A stretch of 64,000 nt of DNA from an uncultured Oscillibacter sp. (GCA_910587705.1 CAJUMX010000015.1:17601-81600); one strand, 5' to 3'. Counted from the first letter of the stretch, positions 25,309 to 34,185 are shown. Numbers and translations: made by a program. Notes: a model not told the origin generated them from the letters alone.

Positions 25309-26799
25309 ATGACAGTCAGTGAAATTATTACAGCCGTTGACAATTTTGCATGGGGGCCTATTCTGGTTATCTTCTCTTTGGGCTGCGGCCTGCTGTTTTC
25401 TATCACTTTGAAATTCCCGCAGATCAGGTTGTTCAAGCAGATGCTCAATTGTTCTTTCAAAAATAACAAAGCGAGTTCTGGCCTTACCCCCTTTCAGGCT
25501 CTAGCCATTGCCATCGGTGGACGTGTGGGAACAGGTAATATTACAGGAACTGCCAGTGCAATCATGTTTGGCGGACCGGGTGCTGTATTTTGGATGTGCG
25601 TCATGGCCATCATTTGCTCCGCCTCTGCTTACATTGAATCCGCACTGGCTCAGATATGGAAACGGAAAGTCAATGGAGAATACGCTGGCGGGCCGGCTTT
25701 CTACATGAATAAAGGTTTGAAGTGCAAACCTATTGCTGCCTTTTACGGTATTGTCAGTGTTGTTTTTCTGATTATCTTTGCCGGTGTGCAGACGAATGCG
25801 TTCTCTTCTGTGGCTAGTGTCAGTTTTAACATACCGCCCATTGCCATTGCAGTATGCTATACCTTACTGCTGATTGTAGTTATTTTCGGTGGCGCCAAGG
25901 TGATTGCCAGTGTGGCAGACAAGGTCGTTCCTTTTATGTCTATCGCTTATGTAGCTGTGGCTCTGATTTTGATTCTCATCAATATCACCCGAGTGCCAGC
26001 TATGTTTGCGCTCATCATCAGTTCAGCATTTAGTAAAAATGCAGTATTTGGTGCCATGGTGGGCTCCGCTATTTCTTGGGGTGTCCGGCGAGGGGTATTC
26101 TCTAATGAAGCTGGTCTAGGTACGGGTGCATGGGTTGCTGGCTGTGCGGATGTCTCACATCCCGCCAAGGCGGGCCTTTCTCAGGCATTCTCCGTGTTTA
26201 TTTCCCTGTGTATCTGTTTGTCCACTTCGCTGATGATTCTTGTCACAAACTGCTATAATGTGATAGGCCCGGATGGTAGTCAAGTAGTAGAGTATATCAG
26301 CGGTAACTACGACATCTTTGCAAGTGAGGCCATCAACACGACTATCAGTGGCTTCGGCTCTGTCTTTATTGCCATTGCCATGTTCTTGTTCACCTTTACT
26401 ACCATCATGGCCTACTCTATGTATCTCAGCCGCATTTACTATTACTTCTTTAGTGACCATATTGGAAACAAGTCCGTAAAACTAGTCAGCATTGCAATCA
26501 ATGTAGCTACTGTGCTTTTAGGATTTGTTGGTCCGCTGGTAAGTTCTACTACGATTTGGAATCTTGCTTCTGCGCTGTGTGGTCTCTTATCTCTTGTAAA
26601 TTTGGCGTGTCTTGCGTTGCTGTATAGACCAGGAGTTGCTACTTTGCGCGATTATGAAGAACAGCTAAAGCATGGAATTGATCCGGTATTTATACCGGAA
26701 CGGTGTGGAATTCAAGGCGCAGAACTGTGGCATGAAATTATTGCCGAAGATTATACCGACGAGTTGGCGGCATATAAACGTATATTCCCTGATAAATAA
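25309..26799 (+). CDS. Alanine/glycine:cation symporter (AGCS family)
   Basis: A 496-residue integral membrane protein with about 11 hydrophobic helices. The AGCS hallmarks are present: ALAIAIGGRVGTGNITGTA in the first third, GGPAFYMNKGL, and RRGVFSNEAGLGTGAWVAG in the middle. The family imports alanine or glycine with sodium. The usual sequence at the sodium site is GxVGxGNI; here it reads GGRVGTGNI. The ATG at 25309 has GGGAGG upstream. Next to a MalY/PatB lyase, the true substrate may be another small amino acid. Confidence 0.93.
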   Translation: MTVSEIITAVDNFAWGPILVIFSLGCGLLFSITLKFPQIRLFKQMLNCSFKNNKASSGLTPFQALAIAIGGRVGTGNITGTASAIMFGGPGAVFWMCVMAIICSASAYIESALAQIWKRKVNGEYAGGPAFYMNKGLKCKPIAAFYGIVSVVFLIIFAGVQTNAFSSVASVSFNIPPIAIAVCYTLLLIVVIFGGAKVIASVADKVVPFMSIAYVAVALILILINITRVPAMFALIISSAFSKNAVFGAMVGSAISWGVRRGVFSNEAGLGTGAWVAGCADVSHPAKAGLSQAFSVFISLCICLSTSLMILVTNCYNVIGPDGSQVVEYISGNYDIFASEAINTTISGFGSVFIAIAMFLFTFTTIMAYSMYLSRIYYYFFSDHIGNKSVKLVSIAINVATVLLGFVGPLVSSTTIWNLASALCGLLSLVNLACLALLYRPGVATLRDYEEQLKHGIDPVFIPERCGIQGAELWHEIIAEDYTDELAAYKRIFPDK

Positions 26800-26890
26800 A
26801 TTGCAACGCAGAAACATTGTCAAACTGGAATTAACCCAAAGATAACACATAAGCAATTTGGACAAACTAATATGTAAAGGAGTATTTACT

Positions 26891-28084
26891 ATGGGAAACT
26901 TGAATTTAGACATTCTGCATAATAGAAAAGGAACAGATTGCGTAAAATGGGATCATAAAGATTTTGTAGATAGCAGAGTATCTGATACCGCATTGCCGCT
27001 TTGGCTTTCAGATATGGAGTTTAAAGTCGCTGATGAAATAACAGAGGCTTTGATCAAAAGGGTTGAGCATGGATTTCTTGGACATTCTATGCCTGGGGAA
27101 AACTATTTTCAATCCGTTCAAGGTTGGTATAAACGGCGATTTAATTGGACGATTGAAAAAGATTCCATCTTCTATTCGCCAGGCGTTCTTCCAGCTCTTG
27201 GTTTTGTCATAAGAGGATTCACAAAAGAAGGGGATGGCATTATTATTCAAGAACCTGTTTTTTATCCCTTTGCTGAGTTAATTGAAGGAAACAACAGAAA
27301 AGTTGTAAACAATCAATTAATCAACAACGATGAAAATTACAGTATTGATTTTTCCGATTTGGAAAGCAAATTGAAAAATCCTAATAATACAATGATGATC
27401 CTGTGTTCGCCCCACAATCCTGTGGGCAGAGTGTGGACAAAAGAAGAATTGAAAAAGGTAGTGGATCTGTGTCGTGAAAATGATGTTTTGATCTTTTCTG
27501 ACGAACTGCATTGTGATGCGACGCGAGCTAATGTGACACACTTTCCAACAAAGACAATCACAGATTACAACAAAATCATTACGGCAGTCGCATTGGGAAA
27601 AACATTTAATGTAGGCGGTGTTCCAATTTCACAAATCATCATTGATGATGAAGAATTAAGAAAGATCTGGCATAAAGAAACAAGACTTAAACATTACATC
27701 AGCTTTGCACCGCCATTGGATATGGTATTGACAGAGGTCGCTTACAATAAGTGCGAATACTGGGTTGATGAAGTGATGGAGTATATTGAAGGTAACTTCA
27801 ACTTTTTGGTAGATTATCTTCAAGAGCATCTTCCCAAAACAAAATATAAGAAGCCAGAAGGAACTTTCTTGGCGTGGATCAATTTTGGTGCGTATGTTAA
27901 TTACGAGAAACTATTTGAATTGCTGATTACAAAATATGACGTATTGATCGAAAACGGCCGTGTATTTGGTGAATCTGGAGCTGGTTATTTTAGAATGACA
28001 GTTGCTTGCCCAAGAAGTTTTCTAAAGGAAGGCCTAGATAGAATTATTGAAGCAATTCATGAATTAGAAAAAAATCCAGACTAA
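26891..28084 (+). CDS. MalY/PatB-family PLP-dependent C-S lyase (aminotransferase fold)
   Basis: A 397-residue fold-type I PLP enzyme. The MalY/PatB signatures are visible: KWD near the N-terminus, LPLWLSDMEF, CSPHNPVGRVW, IFSDELHCD and the PLP lysine in ALGKTFNVGG. These enzymes cleave cystathionine or cysteine to release thiol, ammonia and pyruvate. Partnered with an amino-acid symporter and a cupin regulator, it forms an uptake-and-degradation module. Low GC relative to the flanking ICE genes. AAAGGAG precedes the ATG. Confidence 0.9.
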   Translation: MGNLNLDILHNRKGTDCVKWDHKDFVDSRVSDTALPLWLSDMEFKVADEITEALIKRVEHGFLGHSMPGENYFQSVQGWYKRRFNWTIEKDSIFYSPGVLPALGFVIRGFTKEGDGIIIQEPVFYPFAELIEGNNRKVVNNQLINNDENYSIDFSDLESKLKNPNNTMMILCSPHNPVGRVWTKEELKKVVDLCRENDVLIFSDELHCDATRANVTHFPTKTITDYNKIITAVALGKTFNVGGVPISQIIIDDEELRKIWHKETRLKHYISFAPPLDMVLTEVAYNKCEYWVDEVMEYIEGNFNFLVDYLQEHLPKTKYKKPEGTFLAWINFGAYVNYEKLFELLITKYDVLIENGRVFGESGAGYFRMTVACPRSFLKEGLDRIIEAIHELEKNPD

Positions 28085-28179
28085 CAATGCTAACTGCCAG
28101 TTAAAAAACTTAGTTATTTGATAAAGAAGAAATGCAACCCAAAGCATACAATATACAGAAAAAACTATAATTTGCACTT

Positions 28180-28213
28180 TGCCCGGCTGGTCTACATCCA
28201 GCCGGGCATTTTT
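28180..28213 (+). terminator. Terminator after the cargo genes
   Basis: TGCCCGGCTGG/CCAGCCGGGCA followed by TTTTT. The rest of the 28085-28355 gap is AT-rich and holds no gene. Confidence 0.9.
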
Positions 28214-28355
28214 GTCGAATTTTGCCGCTGTCCAAAAATTTCCACAAATTTTTTTCAAATAGGGCCCATTTAGCGGGCACGGAAAGACGGCGGCGGTGTC
28301 TTGGTAGCGGAAAGGGAGAGGACCACCTTATCCCCCAACGAAAGGGGGTGATAAA

Positions 28356-28787
28356 TTGGGATCGAACCCCCGCGACCATGACGAGCGGGTCCGCTTTGAC
28401 GCATTTTGTAAGGCGGTCCTGCGAAACGAGGCCCGGAACCATATGCGGGACCTGCGCCGTCAGCGGAGGCATGAGACTTCGCTGGACGCTGTTCCGCAGG
28501 AGGAAATGGACAAGCTCTCCACGGTGGACCACTACCCCAGCGACAGCCATGTGTTTTCCTCGCATGGGTATGACCTGCTGATCGACAACGAGATTGTGGC
28601 CGACGCCTTCGCCGGTCTGCCCGCCACGGAGCAGAGCATTTTGATTCTGCGCTGTGTGCTGGACCTGACAGACGAGGAAATCGGCGGCCTCCTGGGAATG
28701 TCCAGAAGCGCCGTACAGCGGCGCAGGGCGAAAACCCTGGACGGACTTCGGGCGAAATTGACGGCGTTGATGCCGAAGGGAGGTTGA
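28356..28787 (+). CDS. Sigma-70 region 4-like regulator of the ICE
   Basis: A 143-residue protein starting at TTG 28356 with AAGGGGGTGAT upstream. The C-terminal 55 residues form a sigma region 4 helix-turn-helix (LPATEQSILILRCVLDLTDEEIGGLLG... SRSAVQRRRAKTL). The N-terminal part lacks a full region 2, as is normal for the small sigma-like proteins at the right end of clostridial conjugative transposons. It probably controls excision or transfer genes. Confidence 0.88.
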   Translation: MGSNPRDHDERVRFDAFCKAVLRNEARNHMRDLRRQRRHETSLDAVPQEEMDKLSTVDHYPSDSHVFSSHGYDLLIDNEIVADAFAGLPATEQSILILRCVLDLTDEEIGGLLGMSRSAVQRRRAKTLDGLRAKLTALMPKGG

Positions 28788-28793
28788 AAGCAA

Positions 28794-29030
28794 ATGAAAC
28801 GGCCCCATCACAAGGGCAGAGAGCTGCTGCCCCTTTCGGTGATCCATGCGGCCCAGGCCGGGGACGCCGAGGCCATGGAGCAGATTCTGCGGTACTACGG
28901 CGGCTACATAAACAAGCTCTGCACCCGGAAGCTCTATGACGAAGGCGGATTTCCTCATGAGTGCTTGGACGAGTACATGAAGCGCCGTCTGGAGATCAAG
29001 CTCATTCAGGCCATCGTCACCACGAGCTGA
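28794..29030 (+). CDS. Helix-turn-helix domain protein of conjugative transposons
   Basis: A 78-residue protein with the conserved segment LPLSVIHAAQAGDAEAMEQI and a later CLDEYMKRRLEIKLIQAI. This is the small protein that regularly follows the sigma-like gene in Tn916/Tn1549-type elements. ATG has AGGGAGG upstream, 6 bp after the sigma-like stop, so they form an operon. Confidence 0.88.
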   Translation: MKRPHHKGRELLPLSVIHAAQAGDAEAMEQILRYYGGYINKLCTRKLYDEGGFPHECLDEYMKRRLEIKLIQAIVTTS

Positions 29031-29049
29031 CGAGGCAGACCAGCCGGAA

Positions 29050-29440
29050 CGGCTTACCCTTTCCCCGTTCCGACTGCTGAACTTGCTGAACCTTGACAAA
29101 GAAAGCCCGCAAGATAACGGCGGCGCAGTATAGGGCAACGGATACATCCTGTTCGCGCCGAGCCGGACGGCGGACGCGCCATGACACTTTTCCCCTACGG
29201 GGAAAAGCCGAGCGAACCACATCGCGCCGGAGAGCAAGGGCGGCACCTTGCGGGCAACGACACGCGAACAGGGCAGATACTCCCTTACAGCCACAGTCCG
29301 AGCGTTCAAAGCGTCGCAGGCGATGGGTAGGGCCGCGTGAGAACCACGCGGGGGTGAAAGTCCCGTGGAGCTGGTGAGCCGCCAGCCGTCCGATTCATGC
29401 CCATGTAAACCGTACACGGTTGTACGGTTATCCCCACCAA
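29050..29440 (+). ncRNA. Structured non-coding stretch, possible decayed group II intron or ICE RNA
   Basis: The 500-bp gap between the HTH gene and tnpW has no credible gene but many stems. They include CTTTTCCCC-TAC-GGGGAAAAG (29187-29207), CCGCGTG-AGAAC-CACGCGG (about 29332-29350) and AACCGTAC-ACGGTT-GTACGGTT (about 29408-29429). The phrase GGGGGTGAAAGTCCC is reminiscent of group II intron domain I, and the last hairpin of a domain V or VI. No reverse transcriptase is present. Assignment is tentative. Confidence 0.35.
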
Positions 29441-29441
29441 C

Positions 29442-29516
29442 AATAAATCCCACCGTGAGACACAAATCTATAAAGGCGGACGCCCCTATAAATAAATCCC
29501 ACGGTGAGACGCAAAT
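29442..29516 (+). repeat. ICE palindrome copies 11 and 12 (direct tandem)
   Basis: AATAAATCCCACCGTGAGAC and AATAAATCCCACGGTGAGAC, 49 bp apart, directly before the tnpW ribosome binding site. Confidence 0.85.
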
Positions 29517-29536
29517 CCAAAGAAAGGGTGTTCACA

Positions 29537-29695
29537 TTGGCTGATAAGAATTTGAGCAGACAGACCGATGTTGAAAAAATCAAAATTGGCAGCACGACTT
29601 ACATCGTGAATGGATATTTTGCCGCCAGCGGCGTCACTGTTTCTGAAAAAATCAAACGTTTACTTGACAAGGAAACCAAGCGGAAAACTTGCTGA
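29537..29695 (+). CDS. TnpW-family small transposon protein
   Basis: A 52-residue protein matching the TnpW pattern (IKIGSTTYIVNGYF then SEKIKRLLDKE). The TTG at 29537 lies 8 bp after AAAGGG and is preferred over the GTG at 29504, which falls inside a palindrome copy. TnpW proteins sit beside the site-specific recombinases of Tn4451-like and larger elements; their function is unknown. Confidence 0.75.
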   Translation: MADKNLSRQTDVEKIKIGSTTYIVNGYFAASGVTVSEKIKRLLDKETKRKTC

Positions 29696-29708
29696 CTTCC
29701 TCGGAAAT

Positions 29709-29737
29709 TTGACGCTTTTCTTGACATTTGATATAAT
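29709..29737 (+). promoter_or_regulatory. Promoter of the recombinase operon
   Basis: TTGACG, 17-bp spacer, TATAAT. The first 12 bases, TTGACGCTTTTC, are identical to those of the CAP-gene promoter at 6212. Confidence 0.85.
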
Positions 29738-29785
29738 ATAAGTGTCACAAGGCAAGAAACGGTGACTGCCGGATTGGAGGCTATG

Positions 29786-30193
29786 ATGAACAGGCAGTTC
29801 AAGCAGATCTCAGCGATTTATACCCGCGTTGACAGCGGGAAGTTTGACATGGAAGAAGCAATTTCCCATCAAAAAGCGACCCTTTCCGAGTATGCGCGGG
29901 AACACGGCTTGACGAATATCCGCGTTTGCTCCGACTGCGGTTTTAGCGCCTATCATGAGACGCGCCCGGCTTTTGTGAAGCTGGAAAACGACATCCGCCA
30001 CGGCAAGGTGTTTGTCTTTGTTCTTTTCGACCTGCCGCGCCTTTCCAGGGACTACATCATTATCAGCGAGTGGATCGAAACGTTTTTACCCCGCTATCAT
30101 GTCGGCCTACACTCTGTCAAGGAGCAGATTACACCAGAGTGGCCTATCCCTCTTGCGCTGCCCATTGCGGCGCTGTTTGGAGGTGGGCGGTAA
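29786..30193 (+). CDS. Small serine recombinase-like protein (N-terminal domain only)
   Basis: A 135-residue protein starting at ATG 29786, 5 bp after GGAGG. It aligns with the resolvase/invertase catalytic domain (YTRVDSGKFDMEEAISHQKA then CSDCGFSAYHETRPAF, VFVLFDLPRLSRDY). The position of the catalytic serine in the YxRvS motif reads YTRVDS, so the nucleophile may be shifted or lost. There is no DNA-binding C-terminal half. It overlaps the large recombinase start (TAATG) and may modulate it. Confidence 0.75.
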   Translation: MNRQFKQISAIYTRVDSGKFDMEEAISHQKATLSEYAREHGLTNIRVCSDCGFSAYHETRPAFVKLENDIRHGKVFVFVLFDLPRLSRDYIIISEWIETFLPRYHVGLHSVKEQITPEWPIPLALPIAALFGGGR

Positions 30194-31836
30194 TGGCGAT
30201 TATGCAAAAGCTGGTTGAGAAATGGGTGGCCCTCTATGTCCGCCTTTCCCGAGACGATGAGAACGAAGGAGACAGCAACAGCATTGCCCACCAAATCGAA
30301 ATCCTCACCAAGTATGCCAGGGATCACAGCATTTCCAACTACAAGATTTACAAAGATGACGGCTACTCCGGCACCAGCTTCAAGCGTCCCGGGTTTCAGG
30401 AAATGCTGGGGGATATTGAGGCCGGACTTGTCAGCATGGTTGTGGTGAAGGATATGTCCCGGTTTGGCCGGAACTATCTGGAGGTAGGGCTTTATACGGA
30501 AATCCGGTTCCCGGAGATGGGCGTCCGCTTCATTGCCGTCAATGACGGAGTGGACAGTGAGGACCAAAACTCAAATGACTTCACACCTTTTCGCAACATC
30601 ATAAATGAATGGTACGCGAAAGATACGAGTAAGAAGATTCGGGCGGTATTCCGCAACAAGGGAATGTCTGGTCAGCGGCTGTCTACAAATGCCCCTTATG
30701 GTTATATAAAGGGTGAGGATGGTCATCTTCTGATTGACGAGGAGACCGCGCCGGTGGTAGAACTGATTTTTCAGTTATGTGTAGAGGGCAACGGCCCCGG
30801 CAAGATTGCCCGGATGCTGAAAGAGGGGGGAATCCCCACGCCGGGAACCATTGAGTTTCAACGCACAGGCCGGACCCGCCGTTATCACCCGGACGACCCC
30901 TGCCGCTGGACCTCCGACACGATTGCGGATATTTTGGAGCAGGATGCCTACCTGGGCCGAACGACTAATTTCAAGACCGCCAAGCTCTCCTATAAATCCA
31001 AGAAGAAAATTACCAATCCCCCGGAGAAATGGGTTGTTTTTGAAAACACTCACAAGGCTATTATTGACCCGGAAACCTGGGAGATTGTGCAGAAGGCCAG
31101 AGCGCAGCGCCACCGTCCCACGAAGATGGGAGAAATGGGAATGTTCTCCGGGCTGGCGTACTGCGCCGACTGCGGCGCCAAGCTATATCATTGCCGAAGC
31201 ACCACCTGGACACCAAAACAGGAATGTTACTCCTGTTCAACCTACCGATCAAAAAAAGGATGTACGGCCCATTATATCCGGGCTGTGGTTTTGGAACGGC
31301 TTGTACTTCAAAACCTGCAAAGGGTAGTGGCTTATGCCCAGGAGGACGAGGACGAATTTGTACGGCACGTCATGGAGAACAAGACCGCCGTACAGCGGGC
31401 GGAGCAGGAACAGGCCAAGCGGACCCTGGAAAAGCAGGAGCGGCGGATCAACGAACTGGACGCCATTATTCAGAGGCTCTATGAGGACCATGTTACAGGC
31501 AAGTTGAGTGCCGAACGGTTTGCGAAGTTGTCCGAAGGTTACGAGAAGGAGCAGGCAGAATTGAAACATTCCGCCGAGGGCCTTCGGGCTCTTGTGAATG
31601 CCGCCGAGACCCAGGTCGTCAATGTCCAGAGCTTTCTGAAAATCGTGAAGAAGTACACCGAGCCCACGGAACTGACCCCGGCGCTTTTGCGGGAGTTTGT
31701 GGAGAAGGTAGTCGTCCACGCCCCGGATAAGTCCAGCGGACACCGGGTACAGCGGATTGATGTGCATTACACTTTCATTGGGGAGATTGATCTGTCCCCG
31801 GAGTACAGCAAGTATGAAAAAGAGACAACCGCATGA
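30193..31836 (+). CDS. Large serine recombinase (TndX/TnpX type), ICE integrase-excisionase
   Basis: A 547-residue recombinase. The N-terminal resolvase domain has the catalytic serine in YVRLSRDDE and the RFGRNYLEVG helix. The middle recombinase domain includes APYGYIKG and TIADILEQDAYLGRT. A zinc-ribbon segment has Cys pairs CADCGAKLY and CYSCSTYRS plus a later Cys. A coiled coil (about residues 385-465) and a DUF4368-like tail follow. It catalyses excision and integration of the element. The start overlaps the small recombinase stop and has GGAGGTG upstream. Confidence 0.95.
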   Translation: MAIMQKLVEKWVALYVRLSRDDENEGDSNSIAHQIEILTKYARDHSISNYKIYKDDGYSGTSFKRPGFQEMLGDIEAGLVSMVVVKDMSRFGRNYLEVGLYTEIRFPEMGVRFIAVNDGVDSEDQNSNDFTPFRNIINEWYAKDTSKKIRAVFRNKGMSGQRLSTNAPYGYIKGEDGHLLIDEETAPVVELIFQLCVEGNGPGKIARMLKEGGIPTPGTIEFQRTGRTRRYHPDDPCRWTSDTIADILEQDAYLGRTTNFKTAKLSYKSKKKITNPPEKWVVFENTHKAIIDPETWEIVQKARAQRHRPTKMGEMGMFSGLAYCADCGAKLYHCRSTTWTPKQECYSCSTYRSKKGCTAHYIRAVVLERLVLQNLQRVVAYAQEDEDEFVRHVMENKTAVQRAEQEQAKRTLEKQERRINELDAIIQRLYEDHVTGKLSAERFAKLSEGYEKEQAELKHSAEGLRALVNAAETQVVNVQSFLKIVKKYTEPTELTPALLREFVEKVVVHAPDKSSGHRVQRIDVHYTFIGEIDLSPEYSKYEKETTA

Positions 31837-31913
31837 CGCTCTCGCATCATGCGGCTGCCTCCCGCCAGGAAAACTTCTTTATCAGGGTTCCCCCGAGGGC
31901 GGCCCGTTTTTCG
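31829..31913 (+). other. Right end of the ICE / chromosome junction region
   Basis: CCGCATGA/TCATGCGG forms a hairpin over the recombinase stop (31829-31854). Only 77 bp separate that stop from the 3' end of spoIIE, so the right attachment site must lie here, assuming spoIIE is native. Large serine recombinases of this type usually cross over at a GA dinucleotide, but the exact point cannot be set without the left end. Confidence 0.45.
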
Positions 31914-33947
31914 TCACACCTCTCTCGCTTTTGTCTCCGGACAGTACAGCACCTGCACCCCGCAGTCGTCTCGGAGCTTTTCCCGGCGGACGCTCTCCGC
32001 CAGAATCAGCCCCGCCAAATCCTGAGGGTCCTCCCCCGTCCAGCCCGCCAGGAGGTTTAAAAGCCACTCGTCCTCCGCCGGGTCCGCCACGCCGTCGCTG
32101 ACCATGACGGCGAAGCCGCCGGGGGCCAGGGGGGCCCTTGTCACATCCGGCGGCGGGCCCTGGAGCCCCACGGGGAGGCTGGCCCCGGTGACGCGCCGGA
32201 CCACGCCTCCCCGCTTTAGGTAGCTGGGGGCCGCGCCGCACTTGTAGAAGGCCGCCTCCCGGGCCCTGGGGTCGTAGACGCACAGGTCCACGGTGGTGAA
32301 GGCCCCGGACTCCGCCCCTCGGAGGTTCATGGCGGAGTTCAGGGTTTTCAGCGCCGCCTCCGGGGCCACCCCCGCCTCCAAAAACTGCTGGAGCAAACGG
32401 CAGACCAGGGCGGACTCCTTCCGGGCGGGCTCGCCGCTGCCCATGCCGTCCGCCAGCAAAAGGCACCATTGGCCCTGGTCCGTGCGGAAGGAGGCCACGG
32501 TGTCTCCGCAGACCGTCTCCCCTTCCTTGGGCCGGAGGGCGGCCCCCACCCGGCAGGGGCTTCCCACCGCCATGGCGGGGGCGGCGGCCTCCAGCCCGGC
32601 GGCGGTGGCGGTCAAAAGCTCCGAGAGCTGGGCGTACTGCCCCCGGGCGCTGCGGCGGGTCTCCTCCAATTGCCGCCGGTACTGCCGCCGGAGAAGAAAG
32701 GCGGAGAGCTCGCTGTTGATGGCGGCTAAGAGGTCCGGCAGGTGGATGCAGCGGCCGGTGAAGTACTCCGGGAAGTCCTTGGCCAGGGCCCGGCCCCGCT
32801 CCAGTAAGTAAGGCGTTGCGTCGTTCATGGCGTTGAAGGTGCCGGTGTAGTCCTTTTGCCAGCAGAGCTCGCACAGGGCGCAGCCCCGGCAGACCTTCTC
32901 CGCGGAGCGGTCAAAGACAATGGCAGGGTTTTCGTCCGCCACGGGGGGCGCAAAGCGGCCAATGCTGTCGTACAGGTCCCGGAGGGCTGCCGCCGCCCGG
33001 TCCAACCGCTGCCGCCAGGGGGCGGGGGATTCCTCCGGCTCCTCCTTCTGCACGGGAGGGATGGCGGGCCGGACCCGCTTCCCCGCCACAAACCGCCCCG
33101 GTAGGGCCAGGAACAGCCCCGTCCCCGCCGCCGCCTCCGGCAGCAGGGGCAGCGGGCATCCCTCTGCCAGGGCCGCCGCTCCGGCGGAGGCCAGGAAGGC
33201 CAGGGCCGCCCAGGGCCGCCGCCATCCCTGGCGGCTCCCTGCCGCCAGGCCCGCCAGGCCCAAAGCGGCGGTGAGGGGCAGACGGCTTCCGCAAAGCTCC
33301 GCCGTCAGCCCCAGCCCCAGGCCGAAGGCCGCCCCGGCGGCGGGCCCCCGGTCATAGGCCGCCAGAGCCGCCAGGAAGCACAGCAGGGCCCGGGCGGGGG
33401 AGAAGCCCAGGATTTCCAGCCCCTCCACCGCCGTCACCAGGGCCCCGGCCAGGAAGATAAGGCCGTCCACGATTTCCCGGCCCTCCCCGCCCCGGAGGAG
33501 GGGGAAGAACAGCCACGTGGAAGCCCCCAGCAGCACCACTGCCGCCAGACAGTCTGCCAGCCGCTCCAGGGGAGAGAGGGACTGGAGGATGTAAATGCCC
33601 TCCACGGTGACATAAAGCCCTGCCGCCGTCAGGGCCAGAGGCCGGGGACGGGAGGGAATCCAGGTGCCCCCCAGGGCCGTGGAGGCGGCGAGAATCAGCA
33701 CCGCCACCGCCAAAAAGGGCAGGGCCTTGGCAAAGGGGAGGAACAGCGCCGCCCCGGCAAAGGCCCCCGCCAGGGCCGCGCCCCCCTCCATCCCCGGCCC
33801 TGCCGCCGCCACCCAGCCCAGGGCGAAGGGGGCGGAGCCTCCGGCGGTCTGTCCGGCGGTCAGCGCCGCCGAGAGGAAGAAGCGGACGCCCAGATTCACC
33901 AGCCGTCCGGCCCGCTCCCGTTCCAATATCAGCTGTCCGTTTGCCAC
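31914..33947 (-). CDS. spoIIE: Stage II sporulation protein E (SpoIIE)
   Basis: A 677-residue membrane phosphatase that dephosphorylates SpoIIAA to activate sigma F in the forespore. About ten hydrophobic helices fill residues 25-330, then a linker with Cys motifs (CRGCALCELC). The C-terminal 220 residues are a PP2C-type phosphatase (LLLADGMGSGEPARKES, VMVSDGVAD, DDCGVQVLY). GTG 33947 is chosen because GGAGGG lies 7 bp upstream; an ATG at 33980 has no such site. The C-terminus is intact, so the ICE did not disrupt it. Confidence 0.93.
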   Translation of the reverse strand: MANGQLILERERAGRLVNLGVRFFLSAALTAGQTAGGSAPFALGWVAAAGPGMEGGAALAGAFAGAALFLPFAKALPFLAVAVLILAASTALGGTWIPSRPRPLALTAAGLYVTVEGIYILQSLSPLERLADCLAAVVLLGASTWLFFPLLRGGEGREIVDGLIFLAGALVTAVEGLEILGFSPARALLCFLAALAAYDRGPAAGAAFGLGLGLTAELCGSRLPLTAALGLAGLAAGSRQGWRRPWAALAFLASAGAAALAEGCPLPLLPEAAAGTGLFLALPGRFVAGKRVRPAIPPVQKEEPEESPAPWRQRLDRAAAALRDLYDSIGRFAPPVADENPAIVFDRSAEKVCRGCALCELCWQKDYTGTFNAMNDATPYLLERGRALAKDFPEYFTGRCIHLPDLLAAINSELSAFLLRRQYRRQLEETRRSARGQYAQLSELLTATAAGLEAAAPAMAVGSPCRVGAALRPKEGETVCGDTVASFRTDQGQWCLLLADGMGSGEPARKESALVCRLLQQFLEAGVAPEAALKTLNSAMNLRGAESGAFTTVDLCVYDPRAREAAFYKCGAAPSYLKRGGVVRRVTGASLPVGLQGPPPDVTRAPLAPGGFAVMVSDGVADPAEDEWLLNLLAGWTGEDPQDLAGLILAESVRREKLRDDCGVQVLYCPETKAREV

Positions 33948-34185
33948 AGCCTGTCCCTCCTCGAAGTGTTGTTCTCCCATTGTAGCGCCGGAGGGAGGAG
34001 AAACCCGTCGGGAAAGGTGCCAGGGGGATTTTCCCGGAGGAAAAACAGGATGGAATCTGCCGGGACGCTGTGTTAAAATGGGAAAAACGATTCCCAACCA
34101 GCGGTTGAGTGGGGGAAATCCACCGGCGGTTCCTGGAAAAACTGGGGCGGCGGCGGTATAGTGCGGGAAGAAAGGGGAGGGGAAC

